Source: JACVRW01 sp963813495 | Lineage (GTDB): Bacteria; Actinomycetota; Thermoleophilia; Solirubrobacterales; Thermoleophilaceae | Assembly: GCA_963813495.1 (NCBI GenBank) | Contig: CAWEZC010000010.1 | Location: 372,001-436,000 of the forward strand | Reading direction: 5' to 3' | DNA: 64,000 bases | In this document: in pieces, positions 50,840 to 60,028 of the stretch | Numbering within the stretch: position 1 is the first letter of the stretch | Layout of the letters: each line of letters begins with the position of its first letter | Notes under the pieces: model-generated | What the model saw: only the letters and a program-made list of their open reading frames with translations | Database searches by the model: none | What the model was told of the DNA's origin: nothing | Translations under genes and position numbers: made by a program

Positions 50840-51919
50840 TCACCGGCAGGTGGCTTCGACGATCTCGCGAATGCGGGCTTGGAAGAGGGCCGGCGCAAAC
50901 TGTTCGGCGTGCGCGCGGATGTCCTTAGGGTCGAACGCGGTGAGGTCCCGCGACAGCGCTCCGACGAGGGCTTTGCTATCGCCGTTCGCAATCAACAGCC
51001 CGGTGCGCTCGGGCACGACGGTCTCCCGGACACCTCCCGAGTCGATCGCGATCACCGGCCGTCCCGAAGCCTGGGCCTCGACGGCCGCGATACCGAACTC
51101 CTCCACTCCGGGTACGACCAGCGCGGCGGCTCCGGCATAGAGCCGCGCCAGCTCCTCGTCAGCGACCCTTCCAAGGAACTCGGCCTGCCGGCCGTAACGC
51201 GCCTGGAGGCGCCCGAACTCGGGCCCCGACCCGACCATCTTGATCGGCCGTCCCGCCGCAGAAGCGGCCTCGATCGCAACCTCCGGGCGCTTGTGACGCA
51301 CGAGCTCGCCCACGAAGAGGACGTAGTCGGCGGGCTCGCCAATGAAGAAACGATCGATCTCGACCGGTGGATGCACCACCGGGGCGTCTCGGCTCCAGTA
51401 GCGCCTGATCCGCTCGCGGGTGAGGCGGGCGTTGGCGACGTACTGGTTAACCCGGCCCGCTGCGCGGCGGTCGAAGGCCCGGTGACGGCGCAGCAGTAGG
51501 CTGAGCGTCGGCCGCAGCGGCCGCGGGATCTCGCTGAGAGCGACCGCTTGCTCGTGCCACGCGTAGCGGAAGGGAGAGTGGCAGTAGCAGACGTGCTTGG
51601 CGCCTTCGGGTGGGCGAACCCCATGGGCGAATGCGCTGCTGCTCGATACGACGCAGCCGGAGCCGGACACGTCGAGCCGTTCGACGGCCGGTTGAAATAG
51701 CGGCAGGCAAGCACGAAAGGTGCCCTGGCGCATCCCGAGACGCTGCAAGGGTGACGTCCTCAGCCGCCGCTCGGCGAAGCGTCCCTGGGTTCCCTCTTCG
51801 TCGTAGAGCAGGGTGGCGATGGCCGCACCGGGCCAGATGTCGGCGATCGACGCGAACGTGCGCTCGGCGCCGCGCAGGACGAGTAGATAGTCATGGGCGA
51901 GTACGGGTTCGGGCGGCAC
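50840..51919 (-). CDS. Glycosyltransferase family 4
   Basis: A 359-aa GT-B enzyme. The N-terminal domain begins VLAHDYLLVLRGAERTFASIADIWPGA, and the C-terminal nucleotide-sugar domain has YVLFVGELVRHKRPEVAIEAA and VPGVEEFGIAAVEAQASGRPVIAIDSGG, the GT4 EX7E motif. GTG 51919 is chosen because it lies 4 nt after the aldo/keto reductase stop and homology starts there. The donor and acceptor sugars are unknown. It belongs to the exopolysaccharide locus. Confidence 0.9.
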   Translation of the reverse strand: MPPEPVLAHDYLLVLRGAERTFASIADIWPGAAIATLLYDEEGTQGRFAERRLRTSPLQRLGMRQGTFRACLPLFQPAVERLDVSGSGCVVSSSSAFAHGVRPPEGAKHVCYCHSPFRYAWHEQAVALSEIPRPLRPTLSLLLRRHRAFDRRAAGRVNQYVANARLTRERIRRYWSRDAPVVHPPVEIDRFFIGEPADYVLFVGELVRHKRPEVAIEAASAAGRPIKMVGSGPEFGRLQARYGRQAEFLGRVADEELARLYAGAAALVVPGVEEFGIAAVEAQASGRPVIAIDSGGVRETVVPERTGLLIANGDSKALVGALSRDLTAFDPKDIRAHAEQFAPALFQARIREIVEATCR

Positions 51920-51923
51920 GCGG

Positions 51924-52907
51924 TCAGGCGGAAGCCTGCGCCTCCAGAGGAGTGGAAATCGCCTCCCGGGCAAGCCCGGCGAACGTGTCGATTCGATCGG
52001 CGGAGAGATCGTGCCCCTCGACCAGAGCGGCATTGGACCTGATTCTGCCCTCGTCCGTGGACGAGAAGAGCACGACGCCCCCGTCGTTGGAGTGCAGCGA
52101 CCAGGCCATGAGCAGCTTCCCGACAATTTCACGGCTTGAGCAGTCCAGGCCGAGCTCGTCGGACCAGCGATGTCGCAGGCCAGGGTCGTTTAGGGCGTCC
52201 ATGAGCCGGGCCACCAGGACCCGCATGGCGGCGTGGGTGATCGTCGCCCGCCCGTCGAGGGGCAACTGCTGCAGAACCGGCTCCAGCGCGTTGTTGCGTA
52301 CCTGAACTATCCGCGCGAACTGAGGCCGCTCCGCCATGATGGTTCGCGTCGAGCCGATATCCGTGGCGATGCCGAAGTAGCGGATCTTGCCCTCCCGCAC
52401 CAGGGCTTCGAGAAGCTCGAGCAACTCGTCTTGGAGGTCCTCCGGGCTGCACTCGTGCATCAGGAGGATGTCCACACAGTCGATGCGCATCTCGCTGAGG
52501 CTCGTCTCCAAGCTGGCCCGCGCCTCCGGGGCTGCGAAACGGCCGCTCCGGACCATCGAATGCGCCCGCTCACGCAGGCGTTTGCGCAGAGCCGGTGTGC
52601 GGCTGGCAGCCACCCGAGCCACCGCTTTGGCCGCCCTCAGCCTCGGGACCGGTGCGGCGGGACCATACCCAGCTTCGTGGTAATGGTCATGCCATCCCGA
52701 TGGCGCGGAGAGGAAGTCGCCGAGCGCGCTCTCGGCCTCCCCGTACCCGTATGCTCGAGCCGTGTCGAAGTGGCCGATTCCGCTCTCGTGCGCGAGCTCG
52801 AGCAGCCGTACCGACTCCCGTCTCCCCAGCCTGGCCATGAGAGCGGCGGTGCCGAAGCCGAGGCGAGTCGTGGTCAGGTCCGTCCCGGGCAGCGTGATCT
52901 TTCTCAT
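51924..52907 (-). CDS. Aldo/keto reductase (compensated frameshift inside)
   Basis: A 327-aa NAD(P)H-dependent reductase. ITLPGTDLTTTRLGFGTAALM, HFDTARAYGYGEAESALG and CVDILLMHECSPEDLQDELLELLEALVREGKIRYFGIA are typical. Between about 52650 and 52700 the called frame reads WHDHYHEAGYGP, whereas a neighbouring frame gives MTITTKLGMVPP, the expected strand with the catalytic Lys. Two opposite indels therefore hide a normal sequence. ATG 52907 is divergent from the GMC oxidoreductase gene. Its substrate is unknown; it may modify a sugar or lipid of the locus. Confidence 0.88.
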   Translation of the reverse strand: MRKITLPGTDLTTTRLGFGTAALMARLGRRESVRLLELAHESGIGHFDTARAYGYGEAESALGDFLSAPSGWHDHYHEAGYGPAAPVPRLRAAKAVARVAASRTPALRKRLRERAHSMVRSGRFAAPEARASLETSLSEMRIDCVDILLMHECSPEDLQDELLELLEALVREGKIRYFGIATDIGSTRTIMAERPQFARIVQVRNNALEPVLQQLPLDGRATITHAAMRVLVARLMDALNDPGLRHRWSDELGLDCSSREIVGKLLMAWSLHSNDGGVVLFSSTDEGRIRSNAALVEGHDLSADRIDTFAGLAREAISTPLEAQASA

Positions 52908-52934
52908 CGCGTAACAGTCGGCAAAGGGCGCGCG

Positions 52935-54511
52935 ATGATAGACGATCTCCGAGACCTCCCCGAGGGGACAGAACTCCGGGCCGACCTCTGCGTGATCGGT
53001 GCCGGTGCTGCGGGCATCGCGATCGCCCTGGAGCTGATCGACAGCGGGCTCGACGTGATCGTCCTGGAGAGCGGCGGTCTGCGCACGAGCCACGAGACCG
53101 ACAGCCTGAAGGAAGGGGAGTCGAGCGGCCTGGACCCGGCCGCGCTCAGCGAAGGGCGCGGACGCCTGCTGGGAGGTGCCACCGCGCTGTGGGCCGGGCA
53201 ATGCATTCCACCGGACCCCGAGACCTTCAGCGAGCGCCCATGGGTGCCGCACAGCGGCTGGCCCTTCGACGAGCAGCAACTTGAGCCGTTCATCCGGCGT
53301 GCCGAAACGCTCTTCCAGATCGACGGTGAGGTGTACGACGAGCGGGTCTGGGATACCTTTCGGGTGCCGCGTCCACTGCTGGAACGAGACAGGCTGGTGC
53401 ACCGCTTCACCGTGTGGTGCCCGGAGCCCCACCTGGGACGTCTGTACCGAGGGCGCCTCGCCGGCTCGGGCAACGTTCGCGTGCTGCTCAACGCCACCTG
53501 CACCGAATTGCTCACCACGCCTGACGGGACAGACTTCGACAGCGCGCGGATCCGGACCCCCGAGGGGAAGGCGGCCACGGTGCGGGCGCGGGCCTGCGTC
53601 CTGTGCTCGGGCGCCATCGAGAACAGCCGGCTGCTGTTGGCCTCGAACCGTCACCGGCCGGCGGGCATCGGCAATGCCACGATCTCGTCGGACGCTTCTT
53701 TCAGGAGCATCCCAACGGCAACACCGCCGTGATCGGGGGAGGCGATGTGCGGCGTTTGCAGGAGCTCTACGCATCTCTACCGCGGACGCGTGCGCTACCT
53801 CCCGCGCCTGGTGCTCAGTCGCGAGCTGCAGCAGTCCGAGGAGGTGCTCGCGTGCGCGGCCCATCCCGTCTTCCACTTCGGCGAGCAGTCGGGGATCGAG
53901 GCGGCACGGCGCGTCTACCGGGCGGTGAGGGCCCGTCAACGGCCTCGACGGCTGCGCCGGGAGCTCGGACGCATGGCCCGGGACGCCCCGCGACTGGTGC
54001 CGGTGGCCTATCGCCGCGTCGCTCACGGGCGCTCGGCCCGGGTGCAGCCGGTGCAGGTGACGCTGCAGACCTACGGAGAGCAGGCGCCCAATCCCAGGAG
54101 CCGGGTCACGCTCTCGCGGCGCCGAGACCGGCTCGGCGTTCTGATGCCCAAGGTCGACTGGCAGCTCACCGCGCTCACCGGCGCACGACCGAGGTGATGG
54201 TCAGGGTGGTGGCCGAGGAGTTTCGACGCCTCGGGCTGGGCGAGGTCCGGGGTGAGCCGTGGCTTGCCCGCGGCGAGTGGGCCAGCCACATGGGCGAGGC
54301 CCACCACCACATGGGGACCACGCGCTCGGGCTCGGCCCCGGAGTCGAGCGTGGTGGATCCGCAGGGCCAAGTGCACGGCGTGCGGGGACTGTTCGTCACC
54401 GGGTCGTCGGTGTTTCCGGCGTCCGGCTTTGCCAGCCCAACGCTGATGATCGCGGCGCTCGCCATTCGCCTCGGTGACCACCTAAAGGCCGACCTGCGGC
54501 GTTCTGGCTGA
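52935..54511 (+). pseudogene. GMC-family oxidoreductase (frameshifted)
   Basis: About 520 aa of an FAD-dependent GMC oxidoreductase. The FAD motif is ADLCVIGAGAAGIAIALELIDSG; GRGRLLGGATALWAGQCIPPDPETF and CVLCSGAIENSRLLL follow. After about 53690 the frame changes (LVGRFFQEHPNGNTAVIGG), again near 53750 (LYRGRVRYLPRLVLSRELQQSEEV) and near 54180. The end HHMGTTRSG (catalytic His) and LFVTGSSVFPASGFASPTLMI is complete. ATG 52935 follows a weak AAAGGG. It is divergent from the aldo/keto reductase, 27 nt away. Confidence 0.8.
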
Positions 54512-54517
54512 TCGGTC

Positions 54518-55602
54518 ATGCCCCGTTACTTCCTCGACCTGCCCGAGGAGGGGTCCGCCCGCCGCTGGGAGCGTGCCGGGCCGCGACCCGCGAGCGGGCG
54601 ACACCCGCTATTTCGGCGCGGCCTTCCTGGAGATGGAGCGCGAGCTGCGCGACCGACATCGACGTGTACCTGACCTGGGAACGCGGAGCGGCTGCCCGCG
54701 TACGGGGACCGCGTGGTGGCGGTCGTGCTCGGCGACGAGGCCGGGCGGATCCCGCGCTACGTGGGCCGCGTGCGGGCCGTGTTCAAGAGCTACGGGCTGC
54801 GCCCCCGGCCGGCCACGGAGCTCCGCGGCGCGGCGCCGGTCGACCGGGCGCTCGGAGCTGGCGCAGCGCGGCGTGCACTGGCTGCGCTGGCTGCCCGGCG
54901 GCGGGGCGCACGCCCGGCTGCGGCTGGGCGGCGCCTGCGCGGCGGCCGCCCGCCGTGGTGGCTGATCCCGCTCGGCACCTACAACCAGGTGGAGCTGCCG
55001 GTGGCGCCCATCGAGCGAGCGGCCGACCGACGTCTTCTTCGCCGGCAGCGTGGAGCACCAGGGCCTCCTGCGCGGTACCGGCTGGGGTCCCCAAGGCCCG
55101 CAGCCGGCGCGAGATGCTGGCCGCGGTGGAGGAGATCGCGGCGCGCCGGCCCGGCCTGCGGACCGAACATCCGGCTGACCGCGGGCTTCACCTCGTCCGA
55201 GGACGCCGCGGAGGGGTACTCGCAGGCCCTCATGGACGCCCGGGTGTGCCTGGCCCCGCGGGGGAACTCGGCGGAGACGTTCCGCGTGCTCGAAGGGCTC
55301 CGCGCCGGACTGTCGTGGTCGTGAGCGAGCGCCTTCCGCCCTTCTGGTTCTACGAGGGCGGCCCGGTGCTCCAGCGTCGATCCTGGAGCGAGCTCGGCGA
55401 CGTGGTGGCTGCCGGTGCTGGACGACCCCGCGAGCGCTGCGCGCGGCTCCACGCGGCGAGCCTGGCCTGGTGGCGGGAACGCTGCTCGGAGGCAGGCGGT
55501 GGGACGCTTCATGGCGGAGCGCCTGAACCGCGCTCTGAGCGCAAGCCCGGCGTTGCGATGCCGCGCCCCCTGTCACGCTCCCAGGGAGCCTGCCTTCCGT
55601 GA
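54518..55602 (+). pseudogene. Putative glycosyltransferase, exostosin-like (heavily frameshifted)
   Basis: About 360 codons over all three frames. The start MPRYFLDLPEEGSARRWE and the pieces YFGAAFLEMERELRD, VVAVVLGDEAGRIPRYVGRVRAVFKSYGL, WWLIPLGTYNQVELPVAPIE, ALMDARVCLAPRGNSAETF and VVSERLPPFWFYEGG can be joined in order. CLAPRGNSAETFRVLEGLRAG resembles the nucleotide-sugar site of exostosin-type (GT47) enzymes, but this is tentative. Indels occur about every 100-200 bp. The end overlaps the next gene (TGATG). The surrounding genes support a role in exopolysaccharide synthesis. Confidence 0.6.
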
Positions 55603-56822
55603 TGAGGATTCTCTTCGCAAACCACACGGGCGCGTGGAGCGGCGCCGAGGTGTCGCTGATGCGCGTGCTCGCCGGCCTGCGGACGCGCACGCGGTGAGCG
55701 TCGCCTGCCCGCCGGCGGGCCGCTGGCCGACGTCCGTGGACGGCCGGCGATCGAGCACCTTCCCGCTGCCCGCGGTGGACGCCAGCCTGCGCATCCACCC
55801 GGTGCAGACTCCGGTGGGCCTCGGCTCAGCTCGGCCGCGGGCGTGGCGCTCGCGCGGACCGCGCGGCGGACGCGCCCGGACGTGATCCACGCCAACACCC
55901 CCCGCGCCGGGCTGATGGCCGCGATCGCCAGCGGCTGCGGGGCGGCGCCGTTCGTGGTGCGCGCGCACGAGCATCTTCCCCCGACCCTGGTCGGACGCAG
56001 CGGTCGCTGCGTGCTGGTCCGCTGCGGCGGAGGCGGTGGTCGCCAACTCCGGCTACACGGCCGCGCGCGCTCAACGAGGGCCTCGAACGCCCGATCGCCC
56101 TCGCGTCTACAACAGCATCGACCACGCCCGCTTCGACCCGCGCGCGTGGCGCCGGCGGCGCCTGCGCGAGGGGCTCGGCATCGGGCCGGAGGCCCGCCTG
56201 CTCGGCCACGTGGCGCAGATCACTCCCTGGAAGGGCCAGGACACCTCGATCAGGATGCGTCGCCGAGCTGCGGCGCGACGGGCTCGACGCCCACCTGCTC
56301 GTGGTCGGGCGAGATCGCCTTCGGCGGCAGCGGCGTGCGCTACGACAACCACGCGCTTCCTGCGAGACGCTCCACGCGGCTGGTCGGCGAGCTCGGCGTC
56401 GGCGGCGCCGTGCATTTCCTCGGCCAGCGCGACGACGTGCCGCGCCCTCATGCGGACGCTGGACCTGTCGCTCCTGCCGTCCTGGGATGAGCCCTTCGCC
56501 TGCGCCGTGGTCGAGAGCATGGCGATGGGCACCCCGCTGCTGGTCACTGCGGTGGGCGGCGGCCCGGAGCTGGTGGAGGACGGCGTGTCCGGCCGTCTGT
56601 TGCCGCCGAAGCGGCCCGGCACGTGGGCGGAGGCGGCGAAGGAGCTGCTGGCGGACCGGCCCGCGCTCGAGCGGATGGGCCGTCGGGCGCGTGAGGCCAC
56701 GACCGCGCTTCAACGATGAGCGACATGCTAGCGACATGCTCGCCGTCTATCAGCGCGGGCTCGGTGGGCCGGCCCGTCCGCACCGTCGGGAGCCCGCGAG
56801 GCGGCGCGCATGGCGGGGCTGA
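55602..56822 (+). pseudogene. Glycosyltransferase family 4 (heavily frameshifted)
   Basis: About 400 codons. The start RILFANHTGAWSGAEVSLMRVLAGL is a typical GT4 N-terminus with the glycine-rich loop. RTRPDVIHANTPRAGLMAAIA, VVANSGYTAAR, LLGHVAQITPWKGQDTSIRM and the donor-site segment VVESMAMGTPLLVTAVGGG with ELVEDGVSGRLLPPKRPG are found in order but in different frames. At least six indels are needed. The residues at the site are intact, so the organism probably has a working enzyme. It lies between a putative glycosyltransferase and the polymerase gene. Confidence 0.72.
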
Positions 56823-58270
56823 TCGCGCGGGTTCGGCCCCACGCGGCGGGCGCTGTCGAGAGGACGCGGTTCGCGATCTGGGCTGGCCGCTGTGGTGGGC
56901 GGCCCGGCGCCCTGCGCTGGCGTGGCCGACGACGGTCTCCATCCAGGCGGCGATTGCCTTCGCGTGGTCCTGCGGTGGTGAGCCTGCACGAGTACGACCG
57001 CGCGCTGGGGAATAGCCGCCATGTTCGCGTTCTGGTTGCTCGCTCCGGGCGTGCGCCGGATGCTCGGGCCTCCTGACCGGTCACGTGGCCAACGACCCGC
57101 TCTCGCTTGCGCCCTTTATGGCCACTGGCGCGATCGCGGGGCTCGAGCTCGTGAAGGTGCGCATGCCCGCGCACGTGCGACGGATCATCCTCGTGGCGGC
57201 GGCGGGCTTCGCGCTGGGCCTTCCGGTCGGGCTGCTGGCGGGGCCCAGAGCGGCGGTCTACGCCTTCTGCGCCTATCTGGCCGCGCTCGCGGCGGCCTTG
57301 CTGGGCTTCAACGAACGTGCGACGTCGCCCGCTCAGAGCACGGTTCGCAACGTTCTCCTGTTCGGGCTCCCGCCCCTGGCCGCGTACGCGATTCTCCAGC
57401 GGGTCGTGCCTCTCTCCGGGTGGGACCAGGCCTGGCTCGACGCCGTCGACTTCAACAGCATCGGCGCTCCGGCCGAGGGAGAGGTGCGGGTCTTCGCAAC
57501 CCTCAACAGCCCGGGGGCGTTCGCGCCACTGCTCGCGCTCTCACTGCTCTGCTATCTGACGATCAGACCTCGGTACCCGGCTCTGGCTCTGGTCGGCGCC
57601 GGGCTCGTGTCGGTGGCACTCGCGCTGACCTACGTGCGCTCGGCCTGGATCGCCCTGATGGTCGCGGCTTTGGCCCACGTAATCGCTTCCCGTGGGCAGA
57701 GCGCCCTGCCGGGTTTTCGGCGCCGCGGCCGTGGTCGCGGCGGCCACGCTGGCTCTGGCCCCGGTGCTGCCCGCAGCCGCCGATGTCGTCGACCGCTTCG
57801 ACACGATCGGCAACCTGGGCGACGATCGCTCGGCCACAGAGCGCTCGGCCACAGTGTCGGAGACGGCCCCGGAGGCGCTGCGCTCTACCCTCGGCCATGG
57901 CCTCGGTACCGCGGGTGAGCAGTCCAAGTTGAACGACGAGACGGGGCTGCGAACCCCAGACAACGGCTATCTGGCCCTGCTCTACCAGGTGGGGCCGGTG
58001 GGTTTTCTGCTGGTCGTTGCAGCGATGGTGCTCATGCTCGCTGCCGCCTGGAGGGGCGCCCGGGATCCCCGGCCCGGCCAAGAGCTGAGGCTTCTCCTGT
58101 TCGCCATGTTCATCTTCACGATCGTCCAGCTCGCTTCTGGCGACCAGTTCTACGGCGTCGGCGCGGTCTTCTTCTGGTTCATCGGCGGCCAGGTACTGGC
58201 CTACGACTACTTCCATGGGCGCCGAACCCATTCCGGCTCGGGCCGCAAGCGCTTGCTGGCGGCTCAGTAG
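56810..58270 (+). pseudogene. O-antigen ligase/Wzy-like polymerase (frameshifted)
   Basis: About 480 codons with about 11 membrane helices. The start is uncertain; ATG 56810 (MAGLIARVRPHAAGAVERTRFAIW) is proposed. An intact stretch at 57085-57714 covers FMATGAIAGLELVKVRMPAHVRR, RNVLLFGLPPLAAYAIL and GLVSVALALTYVRSAWIALMVAALA, the O-antigen ligase motif. A further shift near 57715 leads to the last frame: ALRSTLGHGLGTAGEQSKLNDETG, TPDNGYLALLYQVGPVGFLLVVAAMV, and the end at 58270. This protein joins repeat units or ligates the chain. It overlaps the convergent acetyltransferase by 7 nt. Confidence 0.72.
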
Positions 58271-58821
58271 AGAGGCGGCCGCCGTACGTCTAGGCGGTAC
58301 GCCAGGCCTCCGGTGCGCTCACCGACCTGCCGGGCCGGCACACCGCCCACGATCGCCCGAGGCGGCACGTCACGCGTTGCCACCGCTCCGGCTGCCACTA
58401 CGCCCCCTTGGCCCACGGTGACCCCGGCGAGCACTACCGCTCGGGTGGCTATCCAGGCATGGTCGGCGATGACGATGGGAGCCACCTGACGCTCGAAATC
58501 GGCAGAGGCGAGGTTGTGGTTGGCGGTGAGGAACTGCGTGTCCGACGACAGCAGGACGTCCTCGGCGATGGACAGGCCACCGCGCGCGTCGAGCACGACC
58601 CGGAAGCCCACCTGCACCCGGTCGCCGAGCGCGAGATGCTCGGCGCCGATGACCGTCGTGCCGCGAAACACGCAGACGCCCCGCCCCACGTCGGCCCCGA
58701 CCGCCCGCAGCCAGCCGAGGCGCAGCCAGTGACCCGGCAGGTGGGTGATCAGCAGGTTGAACACCCCCTGGGCCAGAAAGCGCGTAAGCCGAGGCAAGAG
58801 AGGCTGGCGTTCAAGCCTCAC
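58264..58821 (-). CDS. Left-handed beta-helix O-acetyltransferase
   Basis: A 185-aa hexapeptide-repeat acyltransferase. Repeats such as VCVFRGTTVIGAEHLALGDRVQVG and VLAGVTVGQGGVVAAGAVATRDVPP form the beta-helix; the catalytic His is expected in TANHNLAS. Such enzymes acetylate sugars of surface polysaccharides. GTG 58821 is proposed because the upstream frame is a shadow of the next gene; this gives an 11-nt overlap with that glycosyltransferase gene. A short N-terminal helix (GVFNLLITHLPGHWLRLGWL) precedes the repeats, as in serine-acetyltransferase-like capsule enzymes. Confidence 0.9.
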   Translation of the reverse strand: MRLERQPLLPRLTRFLAQGVFNLLITHLPGHWLRLGWLRAVGADVGRGVCVFRGTTVIGAEHLALGDRVQVGFRVVLDARGGLSIAEDVLLSSDTQFLTANHNLASADFERQVAPIVIADHAWIATRAVVLAGVTVGQGGVVAAGAVATRDVPPRAIVGGVPARQVGERTGGLAYRLDVRRPPLY

Positions 58822-59971
58822 GAATTGCCTGCCCGTAAAGCTCCTCGAGGCGGTCGACCACCCGCCCCCAGGCGTAGCGCTCCTCGATGATTCTGCGGTT
58901 GTAGGCGCCCATTTCGTGGCGCAGGGTGGAATCGGCCAGCACCTCACCGAGCGCGTTCGCCAGAGCGACAGGGTTGCCAGGAGCCACCTTGCGCCCGCCC
59001 TGGTCGGGTACCACGTAGCCCAGACCGCCTGCCTCGGTGGCCACGACCGGCTTTCCGCAGGCCATCGCCTCGAGCACCGAGAGCGGGTTGGGGTCCCCGT
59101 AGGCGGGCAGGCAGTAGACGTCGCAGGCCTGCATGGCCGCGACGGCCCGCGGCCGATCGAGGTGACCGACCAGCTCGACGCGATCGAGCAAGGCTGCGGA
59201 GCGTGCTCGGCGGCCAACCTCCGCGGCCTCCGGGCCGCCTCCGGCAACGACCAACCGCGCCTGCGGCAGCTCGGGCGCCAGCCGGGCGAAGGCGTCGAGG
59301 AGGACGTGCACGCCCTTACGGGTGTCCAAGTTGGCCAGGAAGAGAACCTCCTGGCCGACCCCGTTGCCAGAGCTGGGATGCCAGGTGCGTGTATCGACAC
59401 CCAGTGGCAGTTCGTGCACCTGCAGCCCCCGCCGGCTCCGGACCACCACCTTCTCGACGGCAGCCGGGTTGGACGTCAGGACGGTGGTGGCGTAGCGCTG
59501 CTCTGCGGCGCGCAGACTCCGCTTGAGGCGGTGAGCGACCGGATTCTGCCGGGTGGCCGCGTCGTCGCCGGGAATCCAGTCTGGGACGTAAGGCCCGAGC
59601 ACAACCGGTGCGGAGGTTCCGGCAAGCGCCAACGACACCCCCACTTCCACGGGAGTGACCTGATGCACCACATCGAAGCCCGCCTCGGACGCGAGGCGCC
59701 GATATAGGCCACGCACGCCGGCCATGAAGCGCAGCCGCGCCCGCACAGGCCCGTCCGCGGCCGGTACCAAAGCGTGGATCCGGAGGTTCTCCGGCAGGCG
59801 GTCGCGCAGCGCGACGTGCCCCGCCGCAACGTGCAGTTCGTGCCCCCGGCAGGCCAGCTCGCGGATGAATCCGAAGGCGACCAAACCGTCCCCGTGAGGG
59901 CGGTGATCGGTCAGCAACGCTGAGGGGGCCACCACGAAGATGCGTAATGCCACGCAATCATCATCGTCCAA
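58811..59971 (-). CDS. Glycosyltransferase family 4
   Basis: A 386-aa GT-B enzyme with an intact frame. Start: RIFVVAPSALLTDHRPHGDGLVAFGFIREL; donor domain: EVLFLANLDTRKGVHVLLDAFARL, LVGHLDRPRAVAAMQACDVYCLP, DPNPLSVLEAMACGKPVVATEAGG. ATG 59971 is used, though GTG 59953 is nearer to where homology starts. The gene is followed by the overlapping acetyltransferase, so the pair is co-translated. The sugar specificity is unknown. Confidence 0.92.
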   Translation of the reverse strand: MDDDDCVALRIFVVAPSALLTDHRPHGDGLVAFGFIRELACRGHELHVAAGHVALRDRLPENLRIHALVPAADGPVRARLRFMAGVRGLYRRLASEAGFDVVHQVTPVEVGVSLALAGTSAPVVLGPYVPDWIPGDDAATRQNPVAHRLKRSLRAAEQRYATTVLTSNPAAVEKVVVRSRRGLQVHELPLGVDTRTWHPSSGNGVGQEVLFLANLDTRKGVHVLLDAFARLAPELPQARLVVAGGGPEAAEVGRRARSAALLDRVELVGHLDRPRAVAAMQACDVYCLPAYGDPNPLSVLEAMACGKPVVATEAGGLGYVVPDQGGRKVAPGNPVALANALGEVLADSTLRHEMGAYNRRIIEERYAWGRVVDRLEELYGQAIREA

Positions 59972-60013
59972 AGCTCAACCGCTTGCTGCAGCGCCCGGGT
60001 GCGAAACCTGCGC

Positions 60014-60019
60014 TAGCCT
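60014..60019 (+). promoter_or_regulatory. Predicted leaderless -10 box (TAGCCT) of the Wzz/kinase gene
   Basis: TAGCCT ends 9 nt before GTG 60029, with no Shine-Dalgarno. The glycosyltransferase on the other strand begins 57 nt away, so this gap must also hold its promoter. Confidence 0.5.
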
Positions 60020-60028
60020 GAGCCGGTA

